DNA from: Elusimicrobiota bacterium
GTDB lineage: Bacteria > Elusimicrobiota > Elusimicrobia > Elusimicrobiales > UBA9959
Length of the DNA stretch: 61,043 bases
Direction of reading: 5' to 3'
Assembly (NCBI GenBank): GCA_003450815.1
Contig: DMES01000048.1
Coordinates: 7,703 to 68,745, forward strand
The notes beneath the pieces were generated by a model. That model did not search any database. It was not told the origin of the DNA and saw nothing but the letters and a program-made list of their open reading frames with translations. Positions 34,008 to 41,506 of the stretch are shown one piece after another. Position 1 is the first letter of the stretch. Each line of letters begins with the position of its first letter. Made by a program: the position numbers and the translations under genes.

Positions 34008-35288
34008 TTTGTCAAACACCATTAGCGTTTCCGCGTGCGGAGTGTTGGGATAAAAATCAAAGCCGGCCGCGCGGATCAGCTTATATTTTTCAAGAAAGAA
34101 GGCGGCGTCCCGCCCCTGGGTGATGGGGTTGCAGGACAGGTAGATTATCCTTTTCGGAAGCAGTTCCATTATCTTTTTTACCACCTTGTTGTGCAGCCCG
34201 GCCCTGGGCGGGTCAAGCACAAGAATATCGGCGCCCTCAAGAAAGGCCGCGTCGGCCTTTTCCGACATGGAGCATAAAATTTCAAAATGTGAGGCTTTAT
34301 TGGCGGTTGCGTTAAGGGCCGCGTACTTCGCGGCGCCGGGCACCGACTCCACCGCATAAATTTTGTCCGCCATGTCCCTCAGAGACAGGCCTATGGCTCC
34401 CACGCCGGAGTAGAGGTCTATCAGCTTGCCGCATTTGAAAGCCGCCTGCCGTATTTCCTTAAGCGCTTCTTCAAAAAGATCAACATTATTCTGAAAGAAA
34501 CAGTCAAAGCCGTAGGAAAGCTCCATGCCAGCCACTTTTTCGGTTACAAAATCGTTACCCCACGCGCAAAGAATTTCGTCCGCCGAACTCATGGGGCTTA
34601 AGGGATTGGAGTAAACCGCCATAAAGCCGTTAAGCCCCGGCAGTTTTATTTCAGGCAAAGTTATGTCCCTGCGTTTAAGAAATAACACGGCTATGCGCTC
34701 GCCGGTGCGTTTGGCTTCCCTGAAAATAAGGGTTTTTAAATCCGCCGTTGAAAGGCCGGTTTTATTCAATATTTCAAGTATTTCAAGCGCGAGGGCGTTC
34801 GTTTTCTCGCTCATAAGGGCGCAGCCGTTGCTCAGAATATATTTTTCCCTGAAGCTGCCGCGTTTGTGGAAAGCGAAAGCCAGTCTGCCTTCGTGTTCGG
34901 TGAAACTGTATTCTATTTTTGTGCGGTAGCCGAAGATCTCTTTGGCTTCGTAAAATTTATCCAGCCTTATGGTTTCTTTTGTGGTCTGATAAAGCAGGTC
35001 TTCAATCAGGCCTTTTTTTGTTTCCGCCTGGCAGGGATACTCCATTATCTGCCAGGGGGAACAGCTGATGTAATGTTCTTCTTTGGCCGGCACGCGTTTT
35101 GGTGAGGGAGTGATTATTTCAACCAGTTCCGCCTCCATGAAGTTCCGTTTTTCAAAAGTTATCTTAACTCTGGCGGTCTCGCCAGGCAGGATTCCGTAGC
35201 AGAACACCACTTTGCCGTCATAACGTCCAAGCGCTTTTCCCTCGCCGACTATTTTTTTAAATTCAAGTTCGATTATATCGTTTAGCAT
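34005..35288 (-). CDS. 23S rRNA/tRNA 5-methyluridine methyltransferase (TrmA/RlmCD family)
   Basis: 427 residues. N-terminal TRAM domain (about 1-60: VGEGKALGRYDGKVVFCYGILPG), then the linker and the SAM domain LIDLYSGVGAIGLSLRD, YAVESVPGAAKYAALNA, LVLDPPRAGLHNKVV and the catalytic cysteine in IIYLSCNPITQGRD. Makes m5U in tRNA or 23S rRNA; which cannot be read. The cysteine quartet of RumA is reduced (CSPWQIMEYPC and ..C). Start ATG 35288 has no Shine-Dalgarno; TATTAT lies 7 nt upstream on this strand (35296-35301). Confidence 0.85.
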   Translation of the reverse strand: MLNDIIELEFKKIVGEGKALGRYDGKVVFCYGILPGETARVKITFEKRNFMEAELVEIITPSPKRVPAKEEHYISCSPWQIMEYPCQAETKKGLIEDLLYQTTKETIRLDKFYEAKEIFGYRTKIEYSFTEHEGRLAFAFHKRGSFREKYILSNGCALMSEKTNALALEILEILNKTGLSTADLKTLIFREAKRTGERIAVLFLKRRDITLPEIKLPGLNGFMAVYSNPLSPMSSADEILCAWGNDFVTEKVAGMELSYGFDCFFQNNVDLFEEALKEIRQAAFKCGKLIDLYSGVGAIGLSLRDMADKIYAVESVPGAAKYAALNATANKASHFEILCSMSEKADAAFLEGADILVLDPPRAGLHNKVVKKIMELLPKRIIYLSCNPITQGRDAAFFLEKYKLIRAAGFDFYPNTPHAETLMVFDK

Positions 35289-35295
35289 AGAGAAT

Positions 35296-35301
35296 ATAAT
35301 A
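35296..35301 (-). promoter_or_regulatory. -10-like box 7 nt before the TrmA-family ATG
   Basis: On the minus strand TATTAT precedes ATTCTCT and the ATG at 35288. With no Shine-Dalgarno, this is another candidate leaderless start. Confidence 0.35.
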
Positions 35302-35352
35302 CAAAAAATATTTTGGCATAAAAATCGCCCTGTGGCGGGTGGAGGAAATAAT

Positions 35353-35595
35353 ATGGATACAAAAACTATAAGAGAGCATCAAATCAAAAGACTTGACAAA
35401 CACAGCCAGACTTTCCGCAGGCTTTTTAGGCGGGAGATAAGCGAATATTACACCCCGGCACCGATGATTTCTGTTTTCGACCTGTTCCGGTTCTTTGCGG
35501 ATTTGCATGTGCCTTCAAGGGTTGACAGAAGGGATTTTGTGAGCCGGAAATACGGCTCCGAAGCGGTGGACTTAATTGACGAGATACTGCCATAA
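35353..35595 (+). CDS. Small cytoplasmic protein, unknown function
   Basis: 80 residues from ATG 35353, which has GGAGG 7 nt upstream. Basic helical N-terminus (TIREHQIKRLDKHSQTFRRL), then a segment with FDLFRFFADLHVPSRVDRRDF and a C-terminal acidic helix. No family recognised. The stop TAA begins the palindrome at 35595-35621. Confidence 0.6.
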   Translation: MDTKTIREHQIKRLDKHSQTFRRLFRREISEYYTPAPMISVFDLFRFFADLHVPSRVDRRDFVSRKYGSEAVDLIDEILP

Positions 35596-35621
35596 CCCGA
35601 AAATTGCCACAATTTTCGGGT
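35595..35621. repeat. ACCCGAAAATTG palindrome after a stop codon
   Basis: ACCCGAAAATTG (35595-35606), loop CCA, CAATTTTCGGGT (35610-35621). Same arms as 14258-14284. The stop codon shares the first base of TAACCCGAAAA. Confidence 0.7.
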
Positions 35622-35907
35622 CCAAGGGAGGTCCCCCACTATCCGGACTAAAGCCGCCTCGTCCGCAAAGTCAACCGCAGCCGGACGTTCAGGTGGTGGG
35701 AATATAGTAAACATTCCGGCTTGCATTTTCGTTTGAAAATACATATTTTCAAACGAAAATATTTTTCTTTTCATTATTTACATTTTCAAGGTTAAGGGCA
35801 ATGTGCTAAAATCAAAAAGGCCGGGGTAGAGGGTGCGGAAATAAACAACTCCTTCCCTAAAGTCTATTCACTCGTCCCCATATGTTTGCCTTTGCGTGGG
35901 TTTTGAT
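35622..35907. other. Intergenic region with strong AT hairpin, no gene seen
   Basis: Nearly 300 nt without a gene. It has the 16-bp hairpin 35725-35760 and, at 35820-35875, a degenerate AGGG/CCCT stretch with AACTCCTTCCCTAA that resembles the 41431 word repeat. Confidence 0.5.
35725..35770 (+). terminator. AT-rich 16-bp hairpin with T-tract
   Basis: ATTTTCGTTTGAAAAT (35725-35740), loop ACAT, ATTTTCAAACGAAAAT (35745-35760), then ATTTTTCTTTT. Strong stem followed by Ts; probably a terminator for the gene before it. Confidence 0.6.
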
Positions 35908-36855
35908 ATGAAAATAAAAAACGAATATAAGTTTATCGTTTCCGTAACCTTAATGTTCCTTCTGCCGTTCTCAATTCTAAGCGCCCATTTTCTTAACGGA
36001 GCCAGGGAACTGCTGACTAAAAACACCTTGTCTTACCTGGAACTTCGCACTAGAACCGCTTCGGGCATTCTGTCCTCGGTGTTGTCCATCAACTATGATC
36101 TGACAAAAATAACCGCCGTCAAAGAGTTTTACACTTCAACCACCGAAGGAAAAAAATCTTTTCTGGAACGCAGAATGAAAGAGAATCCGAGCGTATTCTC
36201 CGAATTTTCAGTGCTGAACAGCTCAGGCCGGGAAATAGCGCGAGCCGGCGCCGCGTCTCTTAAGGATCCAAAAGATTATTCAAAAGAAGCCGTATTTAAC
36301 GCGGCGGTCCAAAGCGCGCAATCCGCCGGCGCTGTGGAATTCGGAGATTATACCCCACCCGCGCTTGTGCTTATAGAGCCGATATCGTCCGTTATGGGCG
36401 CCAAACCAGATTCTTTTCTGCTGGGCCGCCTCAGTCTGGCCTATCTTGGAGAGTTGGCGAGGCTTATGGGCAGGAATTCCTGGGGCAATTTCGGCCTTTT
36501 GGACGGCGGAGGGCAGATAATAGCCGATTCCATGGGCCGCTCCATAATCACACCGGGCCTGAAAGCTCCGCCTGAAGTGCTTAAAATGGCGGCGACGGCC
36601 TCAGATAAAGAACTTACCAGCTTTATGAGCGAAGTATTTTTCAGGGGGCGCACTTATCTGGTTTCGGTTTCCGCGGTGGGCGGCACTCAATGGTGGGTTT
36701 ACGAAATTATGGACGCGGCCGATATGCCCGCCTATACCAGTTCCGCGTGGGCCAGGCGTGTTGTGTTTTCCGGTATTGGGCTCATTATAATGTTCGGTTT
36801 TATTTCCTACAAGCTAGCCCGTATCTGGCTTGTGCCGGCCAAAGACAGGGGGTAG
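35908..36855 (+). CDS. Membrane protein with periplasmic Cache-like sensor domain, no output domain
   Basis: 315 residues from ATG 35908. One TM segment near the N-terminus (YKFIVSVTLMFLLPFSILSA), an extracytoplasmic domain of about 230 residues with helix-rich start (SYLELRTRTASGILSSVLS) and repeated PAS/Cache features (SEFSVLNSSGREIARAG, GNFGLLDGGGQIIADS, YLVSVSAVGGTQWWVYE), and a second TM segment near the end (VVFSGIGLIIMFGFISY). Cache proteins usually carry a kinase, cyclase or chemoreceptor module after the second TM, but here only about 15 residues follow. Could act through a partner or be a truncated receptor. No Shine-Dalgarno is strong. Confidence 0.7.
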   Translation: MKIKNEYKFIVSVTLMFLLPFSILSAHFLNGARELLTKNTLSYLELRTRTASGILSSVLSINYDLTKITAVKEFYTSTTEGKKSFLERRMKENPSVFSEFSVLNSSGREIARAGAASLKDPKDYSKEAVFNAAVQSAQSAGAVEFGDYTPPALVLIEPISSVMGAKPDSFLLGRLSLAYLGELARLMGRNSWGNFGLLDGGGQIIADSMGRSIITPGLKAPPEVLKMAATASDKELTSFMSEVFFRGRTYLVSVSAVGGTQWWVYEIMDAADMPAYTSSAWARRVVFSGIGLIIMFGFISYKLARIWLVPAKDRG

Positions 36856-36857
36856 CG

Positions 36858-36915
36858 TTGAGAGTTATGAGTTGGGAGTTTTAAACTCATAACTCTAAAA
36901 CTCTTGAACTATGAA
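36858..36915. repeat. GAGTTATGAGTT word-repeat hairpin
   Basis: GAGTTATGAGTT (from 36860) pairs with AACTCATAACTC; a second TCTAAAACTCTTGAACTATGAAC stretch repeats the words in reverse. Same word as inside the FN3 gene. Confidence 0.55.
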
Positions 36916-37007
36916 CGTAGGTCTTTTGGGTAGTTTCCAGGGGGTCTTTTGCTCTTGAAAAAACAATCTCTATACTATATAACTTGGGCATGGGAGGATT
37001 AAGGACA

Positions 37008-38987
37008 ATGGATTCATCACTCTTTCTGAAACTGCTGTTTTCCGCTTTGTTAATCGTGCCTTCCGTGGTTTTTTCTTCTCCGGAAACGGAAAGACAGGCC
37101 GCCGCTTCGCTCTTTGACGGTTCAGATGCCGCTTACACTGTTGACTTGCAGCGCGTGTATGGGAAGAGGGATTCAAACACCCAGTTCCTTTTACAGGTGA
37201 AGGAAATTATGTCTTCCGGCGCGTGGGACGGCCCCATGCCGCAGGCTCGGCAGTTTATGTTCAGAAATGACAAAGAAGGCTGGTCGGCCCAGGCGCAAAG
37301 CGTGGGGCTTGAGGGCTTTTTATGGACTAAAAAAGAGCTTGAGGGAAAATACGGCGCTGGGCCTTTTCTGCACCACATGAACGATTATTTTGTGTTTTTG
37401 AACGATCTGCTTAAAGATGTTTCCTGGACCACCGACCTGCGGGACTCGCTTAATAACCTGAAAGTTTCACCCATGTCGCCGGTGGAGAAAAACGCGCGGC
37501 TTAACGCCATCCTTGAGAATTATGTGTCGGGTCTTCAGGCGAATATCGCCAAATACGACGCCGCCGCCTGGGCGAAGAAAGCCCGCATTTACGAGCTGTT
37601 TCCACGCGCTTACAACCTTGCCGGAAGGCGCTCCGCGCAGGGTTTCAAGTCCCCGGCGGATCCTTCCAAAACGCTTTTTTTCCGGGATTTCAAGGCTTCG
37701 GATTTTGATGTGATAAAGCGCATGGGCTTTAACGCCGTATGGCCCATGGGAATACTTCCGATAGGCGTAAGGGGCCAGACGGGCGCCGGAGGCGGCTCGC
37801 CTTATTCCATAAGCGATCATTCAGCCGTCAATCCTGATCTGGGCGCCGAGGATGATTTTAAAAAGTTTGTTACGCTGGCGCATCAGGCCGGGCTAAAGGT
37901 GATAGTTGACTTTGTGGTCAACCATACTTCGCTTGATTCAAAATTGCTGGCCGAGAGCCCCGACTATTTCGTCAGTTTTCGTTACGACGGCGCCTGCCCG
38001 CGTGACGGGTATTTTGACTATTACTGGCAGGGCGCCAGATATTGTGTGCATCACGGCGGATTTGAATACGGCGGAGGAGTTTCAAGCTGGATAGATACGG
38101 CCCAGGTGAATTACTCAAACCAGGCTCTGCGTGACCGCATGACGACTATTGTGAAAAGCTGGGTCACAAAATTTGACGTTGATGGTTTCCGTGTGGATAT
38201 GGCTTACCTGGCGCTGAACAATGTTTTCTCCCGCACCTGGCAGAAGTCAATGCCGCATGATGAATTTTACCGCCAGCTTATCTGGACGGTTAAAGCGGCC
38301 AAGCCTTCCGCGGCTTTCATGGCTGAAGCCTACGCTTACCAGGAAGATCTTTCAGCCACCGGCTTTGACACCATCTACAGCAAGTACGAAGTCAGCCGGC
38401 CGGAAGGGCAGACCGGCTGGTATGACGCCACCTCCGGCGGAAACGGCCCTGCCGAGGCCGGCGCCATCAATCGAGCCGCTTTTCTGGCCTGGCAGCGGGG
38501 TGGGGCCGGTTCGGTGGTATTTTTAGGCAATCACGACGAGCCCGCTCCTGAAACCGTTTACGGCAGGCGGCTGCCGGCGGCGCTTATGCTTACAATGCTC
38601 TATCCCGGGTCTGTAATGGCTTACTCCGGCGCCGAAATAGGCTACAACTCGGCTATACCGACTGAATCAAAACCGCTTCCTTTCAGCGCTCCCTGCCAGA
38701 TAAACTGGTCCGCCGGCGACTCCGGGGTAAAACAAACCTACCAGACAGTTTTTTCCGCCGCCGAAGCTGTTAGAGAGCAGCTTGGGGATTATGACATACA
38801 GCCGCTGTGGCCTCCGCGCGGGCAGAACTGGGTGGGGTATGTACTTAAGTCTAAAACGGTTCCGGGACTTAAAAAAGCGGTTATAGGCAATATTACCTGG
38901 GATTATACCGCGGCAGACATTCCCGGCTTCAATTTCAGCTCCGGCCTGCAGAGCGGGGAATACCGGATTATAGATTTGCTAAAATAA
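37008..38987 (+). CDS. Secreted alpha-amylase family protein (GH13)
   Basis: 659 residues from ATG 37008 (AAGGA and GGAGG upstream). Signal peptide LFSALLIVPSVVFSSP. A 160-residue N-terminal helical region precedes the (beta/alpha)8 barrel: ARIYELFPRAYNL, FNAVWPMGILPIG, VIVDFVVNHTS (region I), DVDGFRVDMAYLA (nucleophile D397), AAFMAEAYAY (acid/base E440), VVFLGNHDEP (D510). Complete triad, so active. Cleaves or rearranges alpha-1,4-glucans outside the cytoplasm; GH13 subfamily not determinable. A second, non-secreted GH13 protein follows. Confidence 0.85.
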   Translation: MDSSLFLKLLFSALLIVPSVVFSSPETERQAAASLFDGSDAAYTVDLQRVYGKRDSNTQFLLQVKEIMSSGAWDGPMPQARQFMFRNDKEGWSAQAQSVGLEGFLWTKKELEGKYGAGPFLHHMNDYFVFLNDLLKDVSWTTDLRDSLNNLKVSPMSPVEKNARLNAILENYVSGLQANIAKYDAAAWAKKARIYELFPRAYNLAGRRSAQGFKSPADPSKTLFFRDFKASDFDVIKRMGFNAVWPMGILPIGVRGQTGAGGGSPYSISDHSAVNPDLGAEDDFKKFVTLAHQAGLKVIVDFVVNHTSLDSKLLAESPDYFVSFRYDGACPRDGYFDYYWQGARYCVHHGGFEYGGGVSSWIDTAQVNYSNQALRDRMTTIVKSWVTKFDVDGFRVDMAYLALNNVFSRTWQKSMPHDEFYRQLIWTVKAAKPSAAFMAEAYAYQEDLSATGFDTIYSKYEVSRPEGQTGWYDATSGGNGPAEAGAINRAAFLAWQRGGAGSVVFLGNHDEPAPETVYGRRLPAALMLTMLYPGSVMAYSGAEIGYNSAIPTESKPLPFSAPCQINWSAGDSGVKQTYQTVFSAAEAVREQLGDYDIQPLWPPRGQNWVGYVLKSKTVPGLKKAVIGNITWDYTAADIPGFNFSSGLQSGEYRIIDLLK

Positions 38988-39044
38988 TGGGGGAAAAGGG
39001 ACTTCTTTCCGTTTGTCAATCTCACACATATCACAAGAGGTTTT

Positions 39045-40541
39045 GTGTTGCGCGCTAACCCACACTTGATAGAAATAAATGCCAGACTCTGGCTTAAGGA
39101 CCTGCGTAAGAAATACGGCATGGCCGACATGACGCTTTCCATAGTGCCGGAGGATGAATGGCTGGGCCTGAAACACCTGGGTATTGATATGGTGTGGCTG
39201 GTGGGCGTGTGGCTGACAAGTCCGGAATCTGAGCGCATTGCCCGCGAGACCCCGGGGCTGCTCGAAGAAATAAAAAAAATCTCGCCGGAGTTCACAAACT
39301 CGGCTATAGGCGCGTCGCCTTACGCCGTATTCACGTATCAGCTTAACCCTGAACTGGGTTTTGAATGGGAATTAAAGGCCCTGAAAGAAAAGCTTAATTC
39401 CCTGGGCATGAAGCTGATAGTCGATTTTGTTTCAAACCATACCTCAAAAGACAATCCGTACCTTGACCAGGCGCCTGAGTGCTTTATCAGGGGCGGCGAA
39501 GAAGATTTTAAAGCCCACCCGGGCTGGTTTTTTACCCGCGAGATAAGCGGGGTGAGGAATTATATCGCCTACGGGCGCGACCCGAATTTTCCGGCCTGGA
39601 CCGATACCGCCCAGCTGAATTATTTTAATCCCGCCACCAGGAAAAAGATGCTTTCCGTGCTTATGCGGCTGGCTGAAATGTCGGACGGCGTGCGCTGCGA
39701 CATGGTAATGCTTACCCTGAACGACATACATGAAACCACCTGGGGCTCCCTTCTCGGCAAGGCGGGTTTCAAGAAGCCGGAGCGCGAATTCTGGGACGAC
39801 GCCATAAAATCAGTGAAGGAAAAACATCCGGAATTCATATTCCTGGGCGAGGTTTACTGGGGGCTTGAATGGCGCGTGCAGCAGATGGATTTTGATTATA
39901 CATACGACAAGGTAACTTACGACCGCCTGCGCTTTTTGGGGCCCCAGGAGGTTAAAGGGCATTTGCGCGCGGAGAAACTTTATCAGAAACGCTCTGTGCG
40001 CTTTATTGACAACCATGACGAGCAGCCCTCTTTGACAGTGTTCGGCCGCGAAAAGGCGTTTGCGGCGGGCGTTATCATTTCAACCATTAAAGGCCTGCGC
40101 CTGTATAATGAAAACCAGCTGGATGGCATCCGCTTCAGGGTGCCGCTGCAGCTTAAGGACATGTATAACCGCGTTCCGGACATGGCGGTCAGGAAATTTT
40201 ATGAAAAGCTTTTAAAAATAACCGACCATCCCGCTTTCCACGGAGGAGAATGGAATTTGCTTGAGGTGAACCCCTGTTCACCTCAGAACGATACAAACCG
40301 CAATATACTGGCCTGGAGCTGGGTGCAAAGGCGCACTATGAAAATAGTGGTGGTTAATTATTCTGCGCTTGAGTCCTGCGGGATAGTGAATGTGTCAGTT
40401 AAAGCGCAGGGCGAGAATGCCGCAATTTTTGAAGAGATTTCAGACCGCTTTTTTTCCTTCAAGGCCGAAGAAACCGCCTCCGGCCTTAAGCTCCAGCAGA
40501 TGCCGCCCTATTCTTCCTATATTTTTGATGTGGAGTTTTAA
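39045..40541 (+). CDS. Cytoplasmic alpha-amylase family protein (GH13)
   Basis: 498 residues, no signal peptide. AAGAGG precedes the start, which may be GTG 39045 or TTG 39048. Barrel motifs: LIEINARLWLKDL, LIVDFVSNHTSKDNP, region II DGVRCDMVM with nucleophile D219, region III IFLGEVYWG with E269, region IV FIDNHDEQP with D325; a short C-terminal domain follows (FSFKAEETASG). Probably an intracellular maltodextrin-acting enzyme paired with the secreted one upstream. Confidence 0.82.
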   Translation: MLRANPHLIEINARLWLKDLRKKYGMADMTLSIVPEDEWLGLKHLGIDMVWLVGVWLTSPESERIARETPGLLEEIKKISPEFTNSAIGASPYAVFTYQLNPELGFEWELKALKEKLNSLGMKLIVDFVSNHTSKDNPYLDQAPECFIRGGEEDFKAHPGWFFTREISGVRNYIAYGRDPNFPAWTDTAQLNYFNPATRKKMLSVLMRLAEMSDGVRCDMVMLTLNDIHETTWGSLLGKAGFKKPEREFWDDAIKSVKEKHPEFIFLGEVYWGLEWRVQQMDFDYTYDKVTYDRLRFLGPQEVKGHLRAEKLYQKRSVRFIDNHDEQPSLTVFGREKAFAAGVIISTIKGLRLYNENQLDGIRFRVPLQLKDMYNRVPDMAVRKFYEKLLKITDHPAFHGGEWNLLEVNPCSPQNDTNRNILAWSWVQRRTMKIVVVNYSALESCGIVNVSVKAQGENAAIFEEISDRFFSFKAEETASGLKLQQMPPYSSYIFDVEF

Positions 40542-40672
40542 AGTCACAAGTCTCAGGTCACAAGTCACAAGTAAGAAAAATTGAAAATTCCTTTTCTCTC
40601 CGCTTTCAACCCTCAGCTAAACGCCTATCCTGTTTCCCACTTGTGACCTGTGACTTGTGGCTTGTGACAGCA
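40542..40672. repeat. GTCACAAG word-repeat hairpin
   Basis: AAGTCACAAGTCTCAGG, TCACAAGTCACAAGT on the left and CACTTGTGACCTGTGACTTG, GGCTTGTGAC on the right; about 70 nt in between. A large inverted repeat made of one 8-mer word. Confidence 0.7.
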
Positions 40673-40694
40673 AAAGGAGCGAAGCTCCTTTTGC
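40670..40694. terminator. 11-bp perfect hairpin at the comF end
   Basis: GCAAAAGGAGC (40670-40680), GAA, GCTCCTTTTGC (40684-40694). The right arm touches the comF stop codon. Works on both strands; no long U tract. Confidence 0.55.
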
Positions 40695-41428
40695 TACGGC
40701 TCCCTCGCAAGTGTAAGCGCAGCCACCCTTTTGGCTCCGTGTTTTTTTAATTCCCCCGCCAATTCCTCCAAAGTGGAAAGCGTGGTGGCGACATCGTCTA
40801 CCAGCAGAATATCCCTTCCTTTGACCAGTTCCGGCCGGGTTATTTTAAAAGCGCCTTTCATATTGCCGGCCCTTTCCTCTTTTGAAAGCGAGACCTGGGG
40901 TTTTGTGTTAAGCGCGCGCGCGGCCGTATTTTCAAGCAGAAAAAGATGTTTCGCGGCGGCGAGTTTTCCCGCCAGCAGTTCCGACTGGTTGAACCCGCGT
41001 TCCTTTTTTTTGGACGGATGCAGCGGCACGGCCAAAACAAATTTATAATCCTTTAACTCGGTGAAGCGGTCAAAAGTGTCCGCCATGGCTTCGGAAAGGG
41101 GGACGGCCAGACTTTCCATCCGGGAATATTTGAAGGCGTGAATGAGAGAGCGCAGCTCGGAGTTGAAAATAAAGGCCGACCGAGCCAGGTCAAGCGCCGC
41201 GCCCGCGCTTTTTTGTCCCCGGCAGTCGTAGCAGGTGGCGCCGCCGTATTTCAGCGGCAGTCCGCAGCGCGCGCAGTGCAGTTCCGGCAGCGGCTCAAGG
41301 GCGCTTTCGCAGACACTGCAAAGCGCCCTATCGCTTTCCCAGGGAAGATCTTTAAGGCAGTGAAGGCAGGTTTTAGGGAGCAGAATGTGTAATAAATATT
41401 TTCCTATGTCTGTGAAATTGAAGTTCAT
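40694..41428 (-). CDS. comF: ComF family phosphoribosyltransferase-like protein
   Basis: 244 residues. N-terminal zinc-type finger with CLHCLKDLP, CSVCES, HCARCGLPLKYGG and CYDCRGQ (about 18-70). The C-terminal PRTase fold has VLAVPLHPSKKKERGFNQSELLA and the PRPP loop DILLVDDVATTLSTLEE. ComF/GntX proteins bind DNA during natural transformation; enzymatic role doubtful. No other competence gene is present here. Confidence 0.82.
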   Translation of the reverse strand: MNFNFTDIGKYLLHILLPKTCLHCLKDLPWESDRALCSVCESALEPLPELHCARCGLPLKYGGATCYDCRGQKSAGAALDLARSAFIFNSELRSLIHAFKYSRMESLAVPLSEAMADTFDRFTELKDYKFVLAVPLHPSKKKERGFNQSELLAGKLAAAKHLFLLENTAARALNTKPQVSLSKEERAGNMKGAFKITRPELVKGRDILLVDDVATTLSTLEELAGELKKHGAKRVAALTLAREP

Positions 41429-41430
41429 AT

Positions 41431-41506
41431 TTATAGGGAATAGGGGCTAGGGTATAGGGGGTAGGGAAGGAGTTCCTTATTCCCTAATACCCTATCCCCT
41501 GTTTTT
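41431..41506. repeat. AGGGATAGG word-repeat hairpin with AAGGAGTTCCTT centre
   Basis: TAGGGAATAGGGG, TAGGGTATAGGGG and GTAGGG on the left; TTCCCTAATACCC and TATCCCCTG on the right; centre AAGGAGTTCCTT. Reverse-oriented relative to 6481-6552. Confidence 0.65.

Noticed and set aside
36955..36983. Promoter TTGAAA-17-TATAAC before the secreted amylase
   Set aside because: Possible, but several overlapping TATA-like words make the choice arbitrary, so it is not listed as a feature.
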